64,000 nucleotides of DNA from positions 26,660-90,659 of the forward strand of contig JAQBUH010000007.1 in NCBI GenBank assembly GCA_027624075.1, in the 5' to 3' direction. The translations under genes and the position numbers were made by a program. Each line of letters opens with the position of its first letter. The first letter of the stretch is position 1. The notes under the pieces were generated by a model, which worked only from the letters and a program-made list of their open reading frames with translations, made no database searches and was not told where the DNA came from. Below, piece after piece: positions 51,459 to 60,376 of this stretch. The DNA is from Chloroflexota bacterium. GTDB lineage: Bacteria; Chloroflexota; Dehalococcoidia; Lucifugimonadales; Lucifugimonadaceae.

Positions 51459-53099
51459 ATGAACGGCTATGACGCCATTGCACAGATGTTGAAGCAGGAG
51501 GGGTTCGAGTGGCTCGCCTGTTTCCCCGCAAACCCGCTGATCGAAGCCGTCGCTAAGGCAGGCATCAGACCGATCGTGTTCCGGCAGGAGCGCGGCGGCA
51601 TCATGGCCGCAGACGGCTACAGCAGGATTATGGCCGCCCGCGGCAAATACGGGGTGTTCGCCTGCCAGGGTGGCCCCGGAATTGAGAATGCGTTTGGCGG
51701 CTTCGCACAGGCGTGGGCAGACGGCGTGCCAATCCTGTTCATCCCCGATGGCCCCGGCACCAACAAGGCGGACATCAAGCCATATTTCAGCGGGCCTGCA
51801 AACTACGAGCACATCACCAAGTGGGCCGTTTCGATCACTAGCGGGGACCGGATTCCCGCGCTCATGAGACGGGCGATGACGGCGTTGAAGAACGGACGTC
51901 CGGGACCGGTGATGCTGGAGATGCACCGCGACGCGATGCAGGGCGAGATTGCCAGCCTGGACGGTTTCACCATTTCCGAGCAGTACCGCACGGTGCCGTC
52001 CGTCGGCGACATTCAGGAGGCCGCAAGGCGTCTTGTTGAGGCGAAAAAGCCGGTCATATGGGCCGGACAGGGCGTGCTCTATTCGGGAGCGACCGCGGAG
52101 CTGAAGGAGCTTGCCGAGCTCGCCCAGATTCCTGTGATCACAACCATGCCGGGCAAGTCTGCCATTGACGAGCGGCACCCGCTTTCACTTGGAGCGGCGA
52201 ACCGGACAGCGCCGAAACCGGTATGGACTTGGCTCAAAGAGTCTGACGTTCTCTTCGCCATCGGAGCCAGCCTGACAAAGACCAACTACGGGATCGACAT
52301 TCCGGCCGGCAAGACGATCATCCACAGTACCAACAACGTCGAGGACGTCGCCAAGGAGTACCCAACGGAGGTCGGCCTGGTGGGAGACTCCAGGGAGACG
52401 CTGCGGCTGATGATCGACGCTGTGCGCGATCTTATCGGCGACTCCCGGAGCAAGGACACGGCTGTCAGGGAAGCGGTCGCCCAGGTGCGGAAGGAGTGGC
52501 TGGACGAGTGGAAGCCGCTGCTGAACTCCAACATGGAGCCGATCAATCCGTACCGGCTGGTCAACGAGATCAACAAGGCGGTTGACCACGAGAAGACGAT
52601 CATGACGCATGACGCAGGCCACCCGCGTGACCAGCTCATGCCTTTCTACACGGCTACTCTGCCGCACAGCTACGTTGGCTGGGGCAAGACGACGCACCTT
52701 GGCTACGGAATCGGGCTGATGATCGGAGCAAAGATGGCGCATCCGGAAAAGTTCTGCATGAACTTCATGGGTGACGCCGCGTTCGGCATGGCGGGACTGG
52801 ACATCGAGACGTCCGTCCGCTCAGGCAACCCGATCACCACGATTGTGCTCGACAACGGCACCATGGGCGGCTACAACCGGTCGCTGCCGACCGCCATGGA
52901 GCAGTTTGGCGCAGGGAAGATGACTGGCAACTACGCCATGATCGCCGAGGGGCTTGGCGCAACGGGGATCACGGTGGACAAGCCGGAGGGGATCGGCCCG
53001 GCTATCAAGCAGGCCCAGCGGCTGAACTCCGAGGGCAAGAGCGCGCTGATCGCCGTAAAGACGCAGCAGGAACTCAAGTTCAGCGTCTACGCTGACTGA
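51459..53099 (+). CDS. Thiamine-pyrophosphate-dependent enzyme, acetolactate-synthase-like
   Basis: A 546-residue protein with the three-domain layout of the family. The N-terminal PYR domain has the cofactor-activating Glu in IVFRQERGG (about residue 45), the central domain runs from PVIWAGQGVLYSGATAEL (about 198), and the C-terminal PP domain carries MGDAAFGMAGLDIETSVRSG (about 437-456) then IVLDNGTMGG, the metal/TPP motif GDx(25)N. AGGAGA precedes the ATG. Such enzymes decarboxylate or ligate 2-keto acids, such as acetolactate synthase, glyoxylate carboligase and oxalyl-CoA decarboxylase. It lacks an adjacent small subunit, which argues against a biosynthetic acetolactate synthase. It ends in a strong terminator. 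Confidence 0.92.
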   Translation: MNGYDAIAQMLKQEGFEWLACFPANPLIEAVAKAGIRPIVFRQERGGIMAADGYSRIMAARGKYGVFACQGGPGIENAFGGFAQAWADGVPILFIPDGPGTNKADIKPYFSGPANYEHITKWAVSITSGDRIPALMRRAMTALKNGRPGPVMLEMHRDAMQGEIASLDGFTISEQYRTVPSVGDIQEAARRLVEAKKPVIWAGQGVLYSGATAELKELAELAQIPVITTMPGKSAIDERHPLSLGAANRTAPKPVWTWLKESDVLFAIGASLTKTNYGIDIPAGKTIIHSTNNVEDVAKEYPTEVGLVGDSRETLRLMIDAVRDLIGDSRSKDTAVREAVAQVRKEWLDEWKPLLNSNMEPINPYRLVNEINKAVDHEKTIMTHDAGHPRDQLMPFYTATLPHSYVGWGKTTHLGYGIGLMIGAKMAHPEKFCMNFMGDAAFGMAGLDIETSVRSGNPITTIVLDNGTMGGYNRSLPTAMEQFGAGKMTGNYAMIAEGLGATGITVDKPEGIGPAIKQAQRLNSEGKSALIAVKTQQELKFSVYAD

Positions 53100-53129
53100 G
53101 ACGCGGGGCGGCAGGTCCAGGCGGAAAAA

Positions 53130-53163
53130 GAGAGGGCGGCCCGGAAGCGGGCCGCCCTCTCTC
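53130..53163. terminator. Intrinsic terminator after the TPP-dependent enzyme gene
   Basis: AGAGGGCGGCCCG (53131-53143) pairs with CGGGCCGCCCTCT (53148-53160) around a GAAG loop, forming a very stable stem. It lies 31 bases after the TPP-enzyme stop and 38 bases before the convergent USP gene, so it may serve both. Confidence 0.85.
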
Positions 53164-53197
53164 AATACCCGAACTTAACCAGAGTCGGCCCTGGGAG

Positions 53198-54178
53198 CTA
53201 ACCCTTTTCTGCAGGCGGCGGGATCACCATCACCGGCAGGCCGGAAGACCGGACCACCTTGTCCGCCACGCTGCCCAGCACCCACCGCTTGATCCCGGAC
53301 TCTCCCCTTGTGCTCATGATGATGAGCGGCCGGGAGAGCGTCTTCACCTCTTCGAGGAGCCTGGAGGCTGGTGAGCCTGTCACAACCAGTGATCGTGCGC
53401 TGACGCCCATCGCCTTTGCCTTTTTTATGAGAGGGTCAAGATAGTCCTCGGCTTCCTGGCGCTGGAACGAGATTCCGTAGTCTGTGTGATAGTAGGAGGC
53501 GTCTATCGCCGTAACCCCGTAGTACGGGTACTGCACCACCCGGAAGAAGAAGACCTCTGCGCCGGCTGCCTTCGCGACGCCAAGCGCCAGATCGACGACC
53601 CCTGCCGACCGCTCCGACCCGTCGAGTGGCACAACGATGGTCTCAGGCTGGCCCTGGCTGCCTGAAAAGGCGCTCAGGCTCTCGGGGTGAACGGCCATCA
53701 CAGGGATGCCGGCACTGCGCAGCACCCGGTCTGTAACGCTGCCCAGGACGCCACGTGCGATGGCGGACCCGCGATGCGTTGCCATCGCAATGAGGTCGGC
53801 GCCGATCTCCTTTGCGTAGCGGATAATCTCCTCTGCAGGGTCGCCAGTGAGCGCCTTGGAAGTGACCTTCACACCCGCGGCGTTCATCTGCTCCGCCTCG
53901 CGCTCCACGTACGCAGACGCCTGCTGCATAACCTGGTCGATGACCTGAGTTCCGAAGCCTGGAGCGTGCTGAACTCCGCCGCCGTAACCTGGCGAGACCG
54001 TTACACCGCCGGTCATGCCCGAGGCGCCCGCTAATGTACCCGTCGTCTCAATACCTGGCCTGTCATACCGGCCGGGCCGTCCAGGAATCGGGTGTCCGTG
54101 CTCAGCGGTTGAATTCGGCAGTTCGATCTTATCCGGGTCGACGACAGTAACAAGCGCCACCTCTGCGTCGAGCGTCAC
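53198..54178 (-). CDS. Tandem universal stress protein (interrupted near its start)
   Basis: The 326-residue frame has two UspA-type domains. Domain 1 spans residues about 1-165 and ends with IGADLIAMATHRGSAIARGV, then LGSVTDRVLRSAGIPVMAV; domain 2 starts IVVPLDGSERSAGVVDLALG (about 181) and ends PLIIMSTRGESGIKRWVLGS, then PVMVIPPP. Both have the ATP-binding Gx2Gx9GS motif. The first strand of domain 1 (TKILVPLDGSENAEKIGG) lies upstream in the same frame at 54197-54259 and is cut off by a TGA. As read, translation would start at GTG 54178 and lack the first ATP-binding strand. A glycine-rich linker (GGVTVSPGYGGGV) sits in domain 1. Confidence 0.85.
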   Translation of the reverse strand: MTLDAEVALVTVVDPDKIELPNSTAEHGHPIPGRPGRYDRPGIETTGTLAGASGMTGGVTVSPGYGGGVQHAPGFGTQVIDQVMQQASAYVEREAEQMNAAGVKVTSKALTGDPAEEIIRYAKEIGADLIAMATHRGSAIARGVLGSVTDRVLRSAGIPVMAVHPESLSAFSGSQGQPETIVVPLDGSERSAGVVDLALGVAKAAGAEVFFFRVVQYPYYGVTAIDASYYHTDYGISFQRQEAEDYLDPLIKKAKAMGVSARSLVVTGSPASRLLEEVKTLSRPLIIMSTRGESGIKRWVLGSVADKVVRSSGLPVMVIPPPAEKG

Positions 54179-54193
54179 CGCCAGTCCGCTGAC

Positions 54194-54259
54194 TCAGCCC
54201 CCGATCTTCTCTGCGTTCTCTGAGCCGTCCAGCGGCACGAGTATCTTTGTGATAGTCAA
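54194..54259 (-). pseudogene. 5' fragment of the universal stress gene, ended by in-frame TGA
   Basis: Strong AGGAGGTG followed by TTG (54257-54259) opens TITKILVPLDGSENAEKIGG, the first strand of a UspA domain, then TGA (54194-54196), then VSGLAVTLDAEVALVTVVDP in the same frame. The 353-codon whole would be a normal tandem USP. The best ribosome-binding site of the gene therefore lies on the far side of a stop codon. Confidence 0.8.
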
Positions 54260-54536
54260 TTGCTCACCTCCTGGTTACATTCGGCGAGGCGCTGGACCGC
54301 GCGTTCAACTGGCCCGACGCCTGCAATATCACTCTATCGCTCTGGCAGACGCTAAGTATGAAGCATCGCCTGATGGCCGTGAAGGAGGCATGAGTTTTAT
54401 GGCCATATGGGGAGATAGACGGTCAGGTCAGAACGGTCACTGCGGTTCGCAGAGACGATCCGGAGTTAGACTTCGTCGCGCGAGCAGCGCAATGAGGCTG
54501 TGAGCCCTTACGGAACGACACTGGGGAGTGACGCTG

Positions 54537-56966
54537 GTGACAGACATCTCGAAGTACAGAGTACCTGCGGAGAAGACGCGTTGGACCATCGACCCTGCGA
54601 CCCTTCCATTCAGCTGCACGGACGAGATCAAGCCGCCTGGGAACTTTATCGGCCAGGAGAGGGCCGTGCGCGCCATAGAGTTCGGCCTGGGAATGGACGC
54701 GCCCGGTTACAACATATTCGTGAGCGGTCTCTCGGGCACCGGCAAGAGCAGCGTAATCAGGAGCCACCTTGAGCAGGCGGTCAAGCGTAGGAGCAGTGAA
54801 AACGGGAGCCAGCTGTTCCACGACTGGGTCTATTTCCATAACTTCGAAAGGCCCGATCAGCCCGCCGCGGCCCAGCTCCCGCAGGGGATGGGCGCCGAGC
54901 TGGCGAATACAACGGATGAGCTGCTCCAGGTGGTCTTGAAGGACCTGCCGGCGGCGTTGAGCGACGATACGTACGCAGAACGCGTAAGAGAGTTGAATGA
55001 GCGCACGGCGAATTCACGTCGTGAGGTGATTTCTGAGGTCGAGCGCTCCGCTGAGCAACGAGGGTTCACGGTGCAGGCTGGACCGGCCGGCATCGTCGTG
55101 GTCCCCAAGCTGGACGGGCAGCCGATGACGCAGGAGGCGTACCTTGCGCTCTCGGACGAGCAGCGCCAGAAGCTTGAAGAGGTCAGGAGCGAGATCACCA
55201 GGCAGGTCGAGCGGACAATGGACCAGATCCGCCGGACAGACCGCGAGGCGATGGGACAGCTGGTCGAGTTTCAGCGAACGGCGACCGAGTCTGCGATCGG
55301 TCCGGCGTTCGACGCGGCGATCAATCGCTTCAAGGAGGCCGGAGCTGATGAGGCGGCGGAGTTCCTGGCCGGTCTGAGAGCCTATTCGCACGACAACGCT
55401 ATCCACATCATCAGCGGCAGGGCCGGTAACGATGATGGAGGCTCTGGCCCGAACCTCATCGCAGACCCTCGCCTGCCGTTCAGGGTCAATGTCTTCGTCG
55501 ACAACTCCGGTCGCACCAGCCCTCCGATCATCATGGAGGACAACCCGACGTATAGCCACCTTTTCGGGCATATCGACCGCCGGCCCATCATGGGGACGTA
55601 CATCACTGACCACACGATGCTCAGGCCAGGCAGCCTGGCGCAGGCGAATGGCGGATACCTGGTGATCGACGCACGGCTCGCGCTCAGCCACGCGGCGGTT
55701 TGGCCGGCTTTGAAGAGGGTGCTGAAAGGCGGCGAGGTCAGGCCTGAGGACCCGGAGGACCTGATCCCAGGCTTCATTCCGCCGCAGCCTTTGCGGCCCG
55801 AGCCCATTCCGATACATGTGAAGGTGGTGCTAACGGGAGAGCCGGAGATCTACCAGCTACTGGCGGCATACGATCCGGACTTCTGGGAGATCGTGAAGGT
55901 CCGTGCAGACCTGAACCACCAGATTGAGATGAGTGACGGGATCTTGCACTCCTTCTCACAGTTCGTCTGCGGCATCTGCAATGAGAGCAAACTGAAGCAC
56001 TTCTCTGCAGACGGTGTGCTGGCGGTGATCGAACACTCGATGCGGCTCGTCGACCATCAGCAGATGCTCAGCGCCCGCTTCGGGCTGCTGGTCGACCTCG
56101 TGCAGGAGGCGGCCTACATTGCCGCACGCGGCGACTCCGAACATACCGGGAGGAGTCATGTCCAGGCGGCTCTCGACGCCCGGAGGTCGAGGTCAGGCCA
56201 GGTGTCCGATCTGCTGCAGCAACTGCTCCTGGAAGGGACGCTGAAGGTGGACCTTGAGGGAGCGGAGGTGGGGCAGGTGAACGGGCTGGCAATCTACAGC
56301 ACTGGCGACGTTGCGTTTGGCAAGCCCGCCCGCATAACGACGCAGGCCTACATGGGCAGTGACGGTTTCATCAACATCGAGCGCGAGGCGGACCTGAGTG
56401 GCAAGACTCACGACAAGGGTGTCATGATCCTCGCCGGGTTCCTCGGCAACCGCTTCGCACAGAACTTCCCGCTCTCGGTAAACATCTCGCTTGCCTTTGA
56501 GCAGTCGTACGGGCCGGTCGATGGCGACAGTGCGTCTTCGACTGAGCTCTATTCCATCCTGTCGGAGCTTTCAGCCGTGCCCATCAGACAGGACATCGCG
56601 GTCACCGGCTCGGTAAACCAGAAAGGCGAGATCCAGTCGATCGGCGGCGTTAACGAGAAGATCGAAGGGTTTTTCGACCTCTGCAAGGCGGCCGGGAAAC
56701 TTGGTTCCGCGGGTGTGTTGATCCCGCAGTCCAACGAGCGAAACCTGATGCTCAGGCCGGACGTTGTGGAGTCGATCAGGAACGGCGAGTTCCACATCTA
56801 CTCTGCAAAGACCGTTGCGGACGGCATCGAGGTGCTGACCGGAGTAGAGGCGGGCGAGCCGGATGCGGACGGCAATTACCCGCCAGGATCGGTGAACGGT
56901 CTTGCGGCGGCCAGGTTGCGCAGATTCGCAGAGGGATACCGTGACTTTACAAACTCGCCGAAGTAG
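54537..56966 (+). CDS. Lon-family ATP-dependent protease (LonB/LonC-like, AAA_32 type)
   Basis: An 809-residue protein. The N-terminal ATPase half has Walker A VSGLSGTGKSS (about residues 61-71), a long coiled-coil insertion (about 125-280) and the late strand block GGYLVIDARLALSHAAVWPA (about 372-391) of the split AAA module. The C-terminal half is a Lon protease domain with the catalytic Ser in PVDGDSASSTE (about 664) and Lys in GGVNEKIEGFF (about 707). GTG 54537 is chosen for GGGGAG eight bases upstream; GTG 54528 is possible. Proteins of this type degrade or remodel misfolded proteins with ATP. It is not classical LonA, since the N-terminal LAN domain is absent. Confidence 0.92.
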   Translation: MTDISKYRVPAEKTRWTIDPATLPFSCTDEIKPPGNFIGQERAVRAIEFGLGMDAPGYNIFVSGLSGTGKSSVIRSHLEQAVKRRSSENGSQLFHDWVYFHNFERPDQPAAAQLPQGMGAELANTTDELLQVVLKDLPAALSDDTYAERVRELNERTANSRREVISEVERSAEQRGFTVQAGPAGIVVVPKLDGQPMTQEAYLALSDEQRQKLEEVRSEITRQVERTMDQIRRTDREAMGQLVEFQRTATESAIGPAFDAAINRFKEAGADEAAEFLAGLRAYSHDNAIHIISGRAGNDDGGSGPNLIADPRLPFRVNVFVDNSGRTSPPIIMEDNPTYSHLFGHIDRRPIMGTYITDHTMLRPGSLAQANGGYLVIDARLALSHAAVWPALKRVLKGGEVRPEDPEDLIPGFIPPQPLRPEPIPIHVKVVLTGEPEIYQLLAAYDPDFWEIVKVRADLNHQIEMSDGILHSFSQFVCGICNESKLKHFSADGVLAVIEHSMRLVDHQQMLSARFGLLVDLVQEAAYIAARGDSEHTGRSHVQAALDARRSRSGQVSDLLQQLLLEGTLKVDLEGAEVGQVNGLAIYSTGDVAFGKPARITTQAYMGSDGFINIEREADLSGKTHDKGVMILAGFLGNRFAQNFPLSVNISLAFEQSYGPVDGDSASSTELYSILSELSAVPIRQDIAVTGSVNQKGEIQSIGGVNEKIEGFFDLCKAAGKLGSAGVLIPQSNERNLMLRPDVVESIRNGEFHIYSAKTVADGIEVLTGVEAGEPDADGNYPPGSVNGLAAARLRRFAEGYRDFTNSPK

Positions 56967-57020
56967 ACCGGCGCCGGAACGCCACGGTGTCCGGGTCAGC
57001 CTGATCGAGAGCCGCTCCGA

Positions 57021-57079
57021 GGATTGCGCCAGGGATTGCGCCGGAGGTTGCGGCCAGGATTGCGCCAGGGATCGCGGCA
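57021..57079 (+). repeat. Short imperfect tandem repeat before a GNAT gene
   Basis: Units of 11-13 bases, GGATTGCGCCA, GGGATTGCGCCG, GAGGTTGCGGCCA, GGATTGCGCCA and GGGATCGCGGCA, follow one another directly upstream of ATG 57081. The ribosome site AGGGA of that gene is inside the last unit, so change in repeat number could affect its translation. Confidence 0.65.
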
Positions 57080-57080
57080 C

Positions 57081-57590
57081 ATGAGCATTGAGATAGATGT
57101 TGCAGGAACGACCGATGCGCGGGAGCTTGCCGCGCTTCACTATCTGAGCCACACGACGTCATTCGCACAGTTCGCCTCTCCCGCATGGGTGAAGAGTCGG
57201 CGCCTTGATGACTACCTCCGCCAGTGGCAGGAGTTCCTCTCAGACGCAGTCACCGGCCCCGGGGCGCAGGCGTGGAAGGCGACAATCGATGGGGACGGTG
57301 TCCTGGCCGGCATGGTGCGGGTCAGCGCGGTAAGCGAGCGGGTGGCGCAGCTATCGAGCATGCACGTCCACCCTGACCGGCATCGACGCGGCATCGGCGC
57401 CCTGCTTATGGACGCTGCGGTCAGCTTCATGCGGGATGCAGGGTTCGAGACAGCGACTCTGGGTGTAATCCAGGCGAACACCGCCGCTCGCACACTGTAT
57501 GAACGCGGCGGATGGCAGGTTTCCGAACTCAGGCCAACCGGAGTTGAGGGCGTGCCGGTTGCGGTTTACAGCCTGTCGCTGAGTATTTAA
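57081..57590 (+). CDS. GNAT family N-acetyltransferase
   Basis: A 169-residue acetyltransferase. VAQLSSMHVHPDRHRRGIGA, then LLMDAAVSFMRDAG (about residues 88-121) is the acetyl-CoA site, and LGVIQANTAARTLYERGGWQ (about 127-146) the typical NxxAxxxYxxxGF ending. The ATG is inside a run of short tandem repeats that holds its ribosome site. It follows the Lon-type gene by 114 bases on the same strand. The substrate is unknown; the fold is of the general RimI-like class. Confidence 0.9.
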   Translation: MSIEIDVAGTTDARELAALHYLSHTTSFAQFASPAWVKSRRLDDYLRQWQEFLSDAVTGPGAQAWKATIDGDGVLAGMVRVSAVSERVAQLSSMHVHPDRHRRGIGALLMDAAVSFMRDAGFETATLGVIQANTAARTLYERGGWQVSELRPTGVEGVPVAVYSLSLSI

Positions 57591-57694
57591 GCCGCAGGCC
57601 GCCTGGTGCATCACCACTCGGCGGCCTGCGGAACGTTGGCTGGCCGGTCCATCCAGGGCACGGCGACCCGGCCAGCCGGAACAGGTAACCGTTG

Positions 57695-58129
57695 TTAGCT
57701 CACGTTGACGGTCACCTTCTTTGGCTTGGAATCCTGCCTCTTCGGCATCGTCACCGTCAGAACGCCATCTGCGTAGGTAGACTCGGCCATTGCGCCGTCC
57801 ACAGATTCGGGAAGCCGGACCTTCCTGTAGAAAGAGCCTTCACTGCGCTCTTTGAGAAGATAGCCCTTCTTCTTCTCTTCCTTTTCGGAACTGGTCGCGC
57901 CCTTGATGGTCAGGACGTCGTCCTCGATCTCGACATCGATCTCCCCGGCCTTCATTCCGGGCACTGATGCCTCGACAACCAGCTTGCCGTCGTCCTCGCG
58001 GATGTCCAGCGGGACCGTCCACTCCTCGTTGCCGTCGCCAAAAAAGGGCGGCATGCGGTTCCAGAGCCGGGCCATACGGTTTTCAATCCGTTTCAGGTCT
58101 GCAAAGGGTTCCCACCGTTGCATTGTCAT
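57695..58129 (-). CDS. Small heat-shock protein, Hsp20 / alpha-crystallin family
   Basis: A 144-residue Hsp20. The alpha-crystallin domain spans about residues 36-130: TVPLDIREDDGKLVVEASVP, then GMKAGEIDVEIEDDVLTIKG, ERSEGSFYRKVRLPESVD and ADGVLTVTMPKR with the conserved A/DxxxxNGVLxIxxPK motif (Asp in place of Asn). A C-terminal IxI-like motif (VTVNVS) helps oligomers form. The GGAGGT site is six bases before ATG 58129. It holds unfolding proteins in a refoldable state. Two CGAACACG direct repeats lie 21 bases apart just upstream (58146-58174), a possible operator. Confidence 0.95.
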   Translation of the reverse strand: MTMQRWEPFADLKRIENRMARLWNRMPPFFGDGNEEWTVPLDIREDDGKLVVEASVPGMKAGEIDVEIEDDVLTIKGATSSEKEEKKKGYLLKERSEGSFYRKVRLPESVDGAMAESTYADGVLTVTMPKRQDSKPKKVTVNVS

Positions 58130-58145
58130 AACAGACCTCCTCGCA

Positions 58146-58174
58146 CGAACACGATATGAGTGAAATCGAACACG
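58146..58174 (-). promoter_or_regulatory. Possible operator: direct repeats upstream of hsp20
   Basis: CGTGTTCG occurs twice on the minus strand (58174-58167 and 58153-58146) with a period of 21 bases, two helical turns, within 45 bases of the hsp20 start codon. The spacing fits two proteins or a dimer on one face of the DNA. There is no CIRCE element in this region. Confidence 0.4.
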
Positions 58175-58445
58175 CTTTGCCAGATGCTGGCGCGGCGCCT
58201 GTGCATACACATTGACCCTTCCTGCGTGGCGGCTGCGTGAAGACTGGCCGAAAAGCGTGATATCAGCGTGAGCGTGCCAGAAATGGCGAAGGTTGCTCCG
58301 GCAAGAGGGCGACGCTGGCGGACTGGCGGTAACATATGACGCCGGACAGCTACTCTCACGGAACCGGCCGCGTGAGCGAGACAGACCTGTGCCGCGGGCA
58401 ATCGCCCCGCATGCACCCAGAGCCAGGAGAAAAGCGCAGAACCCC

Positions 58446-59621
58446 ATGAAGACAACCGCATTCCGCACGCTTGCCCTCGGGACCCCGTGGCGCAACCTGA
58501 GCTACATCATCATCGAGACCGACGAGGGGATCAGCGGCATTGGCGAGGCCCGCGTGCTGGGCAAGACGCACACCGTCGCCGAGTACCTGAAGGACGTCGA
58601 GCGTCACTTCATTGGCCACGACCCGTTCAATATCGAGGCGCTGTATCGCCGGATGACGCTGCTGGACTTCGGAAAGCCGGGCGAAGTGGTCTACACCGGT
58701 CTCGCAATGGTTGAGCTGGCGTTCTGGGACATCATCGGCAAGGCGACGGGCCAACCTGTTTACCGTCTGCTCGGCGGGCAGGTCAAGGACCGCGTGCAGG
58801 CGTACGCGAACGGCTGGTACACGGTCGAGCGGAAGCCTGCGCAGTTTGCCGCGGCCGCGCAGAAGGTGATGGACCGCGGCTACAGGGCGATGAAGTTCGA
58901 CCCCTTCGGCAACGGCGACATGGAGCTTGAGCGGGAAGAGTTCTACAGGTCGCTTGACCTGATCGAGGCCGTGTCATCGGTGACCGGGACGCGGGCCCAG
59001 ATGATGATCGAGATGCACGGCCGGTTCGCGCCGCACCAGGCGAGGGAGATAGCTCGGCACATCGAGCGTTACAACATCGGCTGGATCGAGGAGCCGGTCC
59101 GGCCCGGCGACACTCCCGCGCTCGGCAGGCTGCGCAACCACACCTCGCTGCCGATAGCAACGGGCGAGAGGCTGTATGGCGCGCCTGAGTTCAGGGAGAT
59201 CTGGGCGAGCAACGCGGTCGACATAATCCAGCCAGACATCACGCAGTCTGGTGGGATCCTCGAGTCGAAGAAGATCGCGTCGACCGCCGAGATCTACTCA
59301 ATCATGGTCGCTCCGCACAACGTCGGCGGGATCGTATCGACGATGGCGGCGCTGCACCTCTGCCTGACGCTGCGCAACGGCAAGATCCTGGAGCACTTCA
59401 ACGACTTTGCGGACCCGCACGTCAAGAAGGCGGGGACCGGCTATCCGGAGGTGGTGGACGGGTTCTTCCCTGTGCCAGACAAGCCGGGATGGGGCATTGA
59501 GCTGGACGAGGATTTCATCCTGTCCCAGCCACCTGCGAAGACGGCATCCGGCGTTGTCGCAGATCCCGGCCTAAACATGTTCGAGAATGCCAACTGGGCG
59601 AAGCGCGGGCAGGAAGACTAG
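58446..59621 (+). CDS. Enolase-superfamily sugar-acid dehydratase (MR/MLE-like)
   Basis: A 391-residue enolase-superfamily enzyme. The N-terminal capping domain runs to about residue 115; in the barrel, GYRAMKFDPFG has the Lys base region (about residue 155), MMIEMHGRFAP and GWIEEPVRPG and IATGERLYG give the three metal-ligand carboxylates (about 191, 218, 244), and VAPHNVGG gives the catalytic His (about 295). The layout matches galactonate/mannonate-type acid-sugar dehydratases. The ATG at 58446 directly precedes the fold. The gene is divergent from hsp20. It would turn an aldonic acid into its 2-keto-3-deoxy form, a substrate type for HpaI- and DapA-like aldolases in this window. Confidence 0.92.
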   Translation: MKTTAFRTLALGTPWRNLSYIIIETDEGISGIGEARVLGKTHTVAEYLKDVERHFIGHDPFNIEALYRRMTLLDFGKPGEVVYTGLAMVELAFWDIIGKATGQPVYRLLGGQVKDRVQAYANGWYTVERKPAQFAAAAQKVMDRGYRAMKFDPFGNGDMELEREEFYRSLDLIEAVSSVTGTRAQMMIEMHGRFAPHQAREIARHIERYNIGWIEEPVRPGDTPALGRLRNHTSLPIATGERLYGAPEFREIWASNAVDIIQPDITQSGGILESKKIASTAEIYSIMVAPHNVGGIVSTMAALHLCLTLRNGKILEHFNDFADPHVKKAGTGYPEVVDGFFPVPDKPGWGIELDEDFILSQPPAKTASGVVADPGLNMFENANWAKRGQED

Positions 59622-59812
59622 AAGGCCGCGGGCGTCAGGTGAGCGCGTTGCGCAGAGGCACAGAGTGCGTGCGCGGCACGTTCTGCGCGCGCCTGCGTTT
59701 TGTAACACTTTGTTAAGAGTTGAAAGCTCTGTGTCACATGCTCCCGGTACCTTTGCCGCCACACGACTGTACTTTCAGTCAATTTCGGCAGGAACAGATA
59801 CGGGAGTTTGAG

Positions 59813-60271
59813 ATGAAGCGACTCAGGATTCTTGCGATCACCATGGCCGCCGCAGCGGCATTCGGCGGGACGGCTCTGGTCTCAGCCAACGGCGCCGGCG
59901 GCGTGACGGGCCCCGCCTTCTATGTGGACGGCGAGCTTTACAGGACGGTGGTTACGCCGACCGATTTTTCGGGCACGGGAGCGCCGGACCACTCGTTTGA
60001 CACGGTCTACGACATTTCAGAGCAGACGAACGTGGCCGAGGCCAAGCCCGGAGACAGGGACTACAACGGCGGCAGGTGGCGCGTGCGCCACGTCTCCTTC
60101 GCTGACTACGCAGCGGCCGTCGCGGCGCATGACGCCAACGGGAGCGGAAACTTCGACTCGGCTGAAGAGGTCGAGGCGGCGATAGCCAGCGGAATGGGCT
60201 CCGTTAGCGGAGTGGTCGCATCCTTCCTGTGCCCGGTGATCCCGGTTCCGGGACACCAGGCAGGCGGATAG
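59813..60271 (+). CDS. Secreted protein of unknown function
   Basis: A 152-residue protein with a Sec signal peptide (KRLRILAITMAAAAAFGGTA, then LVSANG; cleavage near residue 28, ALVSA/NG). The mature part holds FYVDGELYRTVVTPTDFSGT, then HSFDTVYDISEQ and NGGRWRVRHVSFADYAAAVA, followed by an EF-hand-like acidic loop AHDANGSGNFDSAEEVEAAI (about residues 107-126), which might bind Ca2+. GGGAG precedes ATG 59813. I do not recognise the family. It is followed by a terminator at 60282-60320 and appears to be a single-gene unit. Confidence 0.75.
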   Translation: MKRLRILAITMAAAAAFGGTALVSANGAGGVTGPAFYVDGELYRTVVTPTDFSGTGAPDHSFDTVYDISEQTNVAEAKPGDRDYNGGRWRVRHVSFADYAAAVAAHDANGSGNFDSAEEVEAAIASGMGSVSGVVASFLCPVIPVPGHQAGG

Positions 60272-60281
60272 CTGGTAGCAG

Positions 60282-60320
60282 AAGCGGCCGGCGTGCCCCG
60301 AGTATGCCGGCCGCTTTGTA
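60282..60320 (+). terminator. Intrinsic terminator after the secreted-protein gene
   Basis: AGCGGCCGGC (60283-60292) pairs with GCCGGCCGCT (60306-60315), followed by TTGTATTTC. It lies 12 bases after the stop of the secreted-protein gene. Confidence 0.8.
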
Positions 60321-60376
60321 TTTCGCCGTGAGTCAAGGCATGCGGCCTCGGGCACGGTGGCGTCACCGCGCAGAGG

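Noticed and set aside
54194..54259. Selenocysteine at the TGA of the universal stress gene
   Set aside because: Universal stress proteins are not known selenoproteins, and the position corresponds to an ordinary helix residue. The short hairpin after TGA does not match a bacterial SECIS in size.
54382..54503. AAGGAGG followed by a 34-residue Arg-rich frame (ATG 54399) ahead of the Lon-like gene
   Set aside because: The peptide has no recognisable pattern and the Lon-type gene has its own site further down; it may be a chance frame, so it was not listed as a gene.
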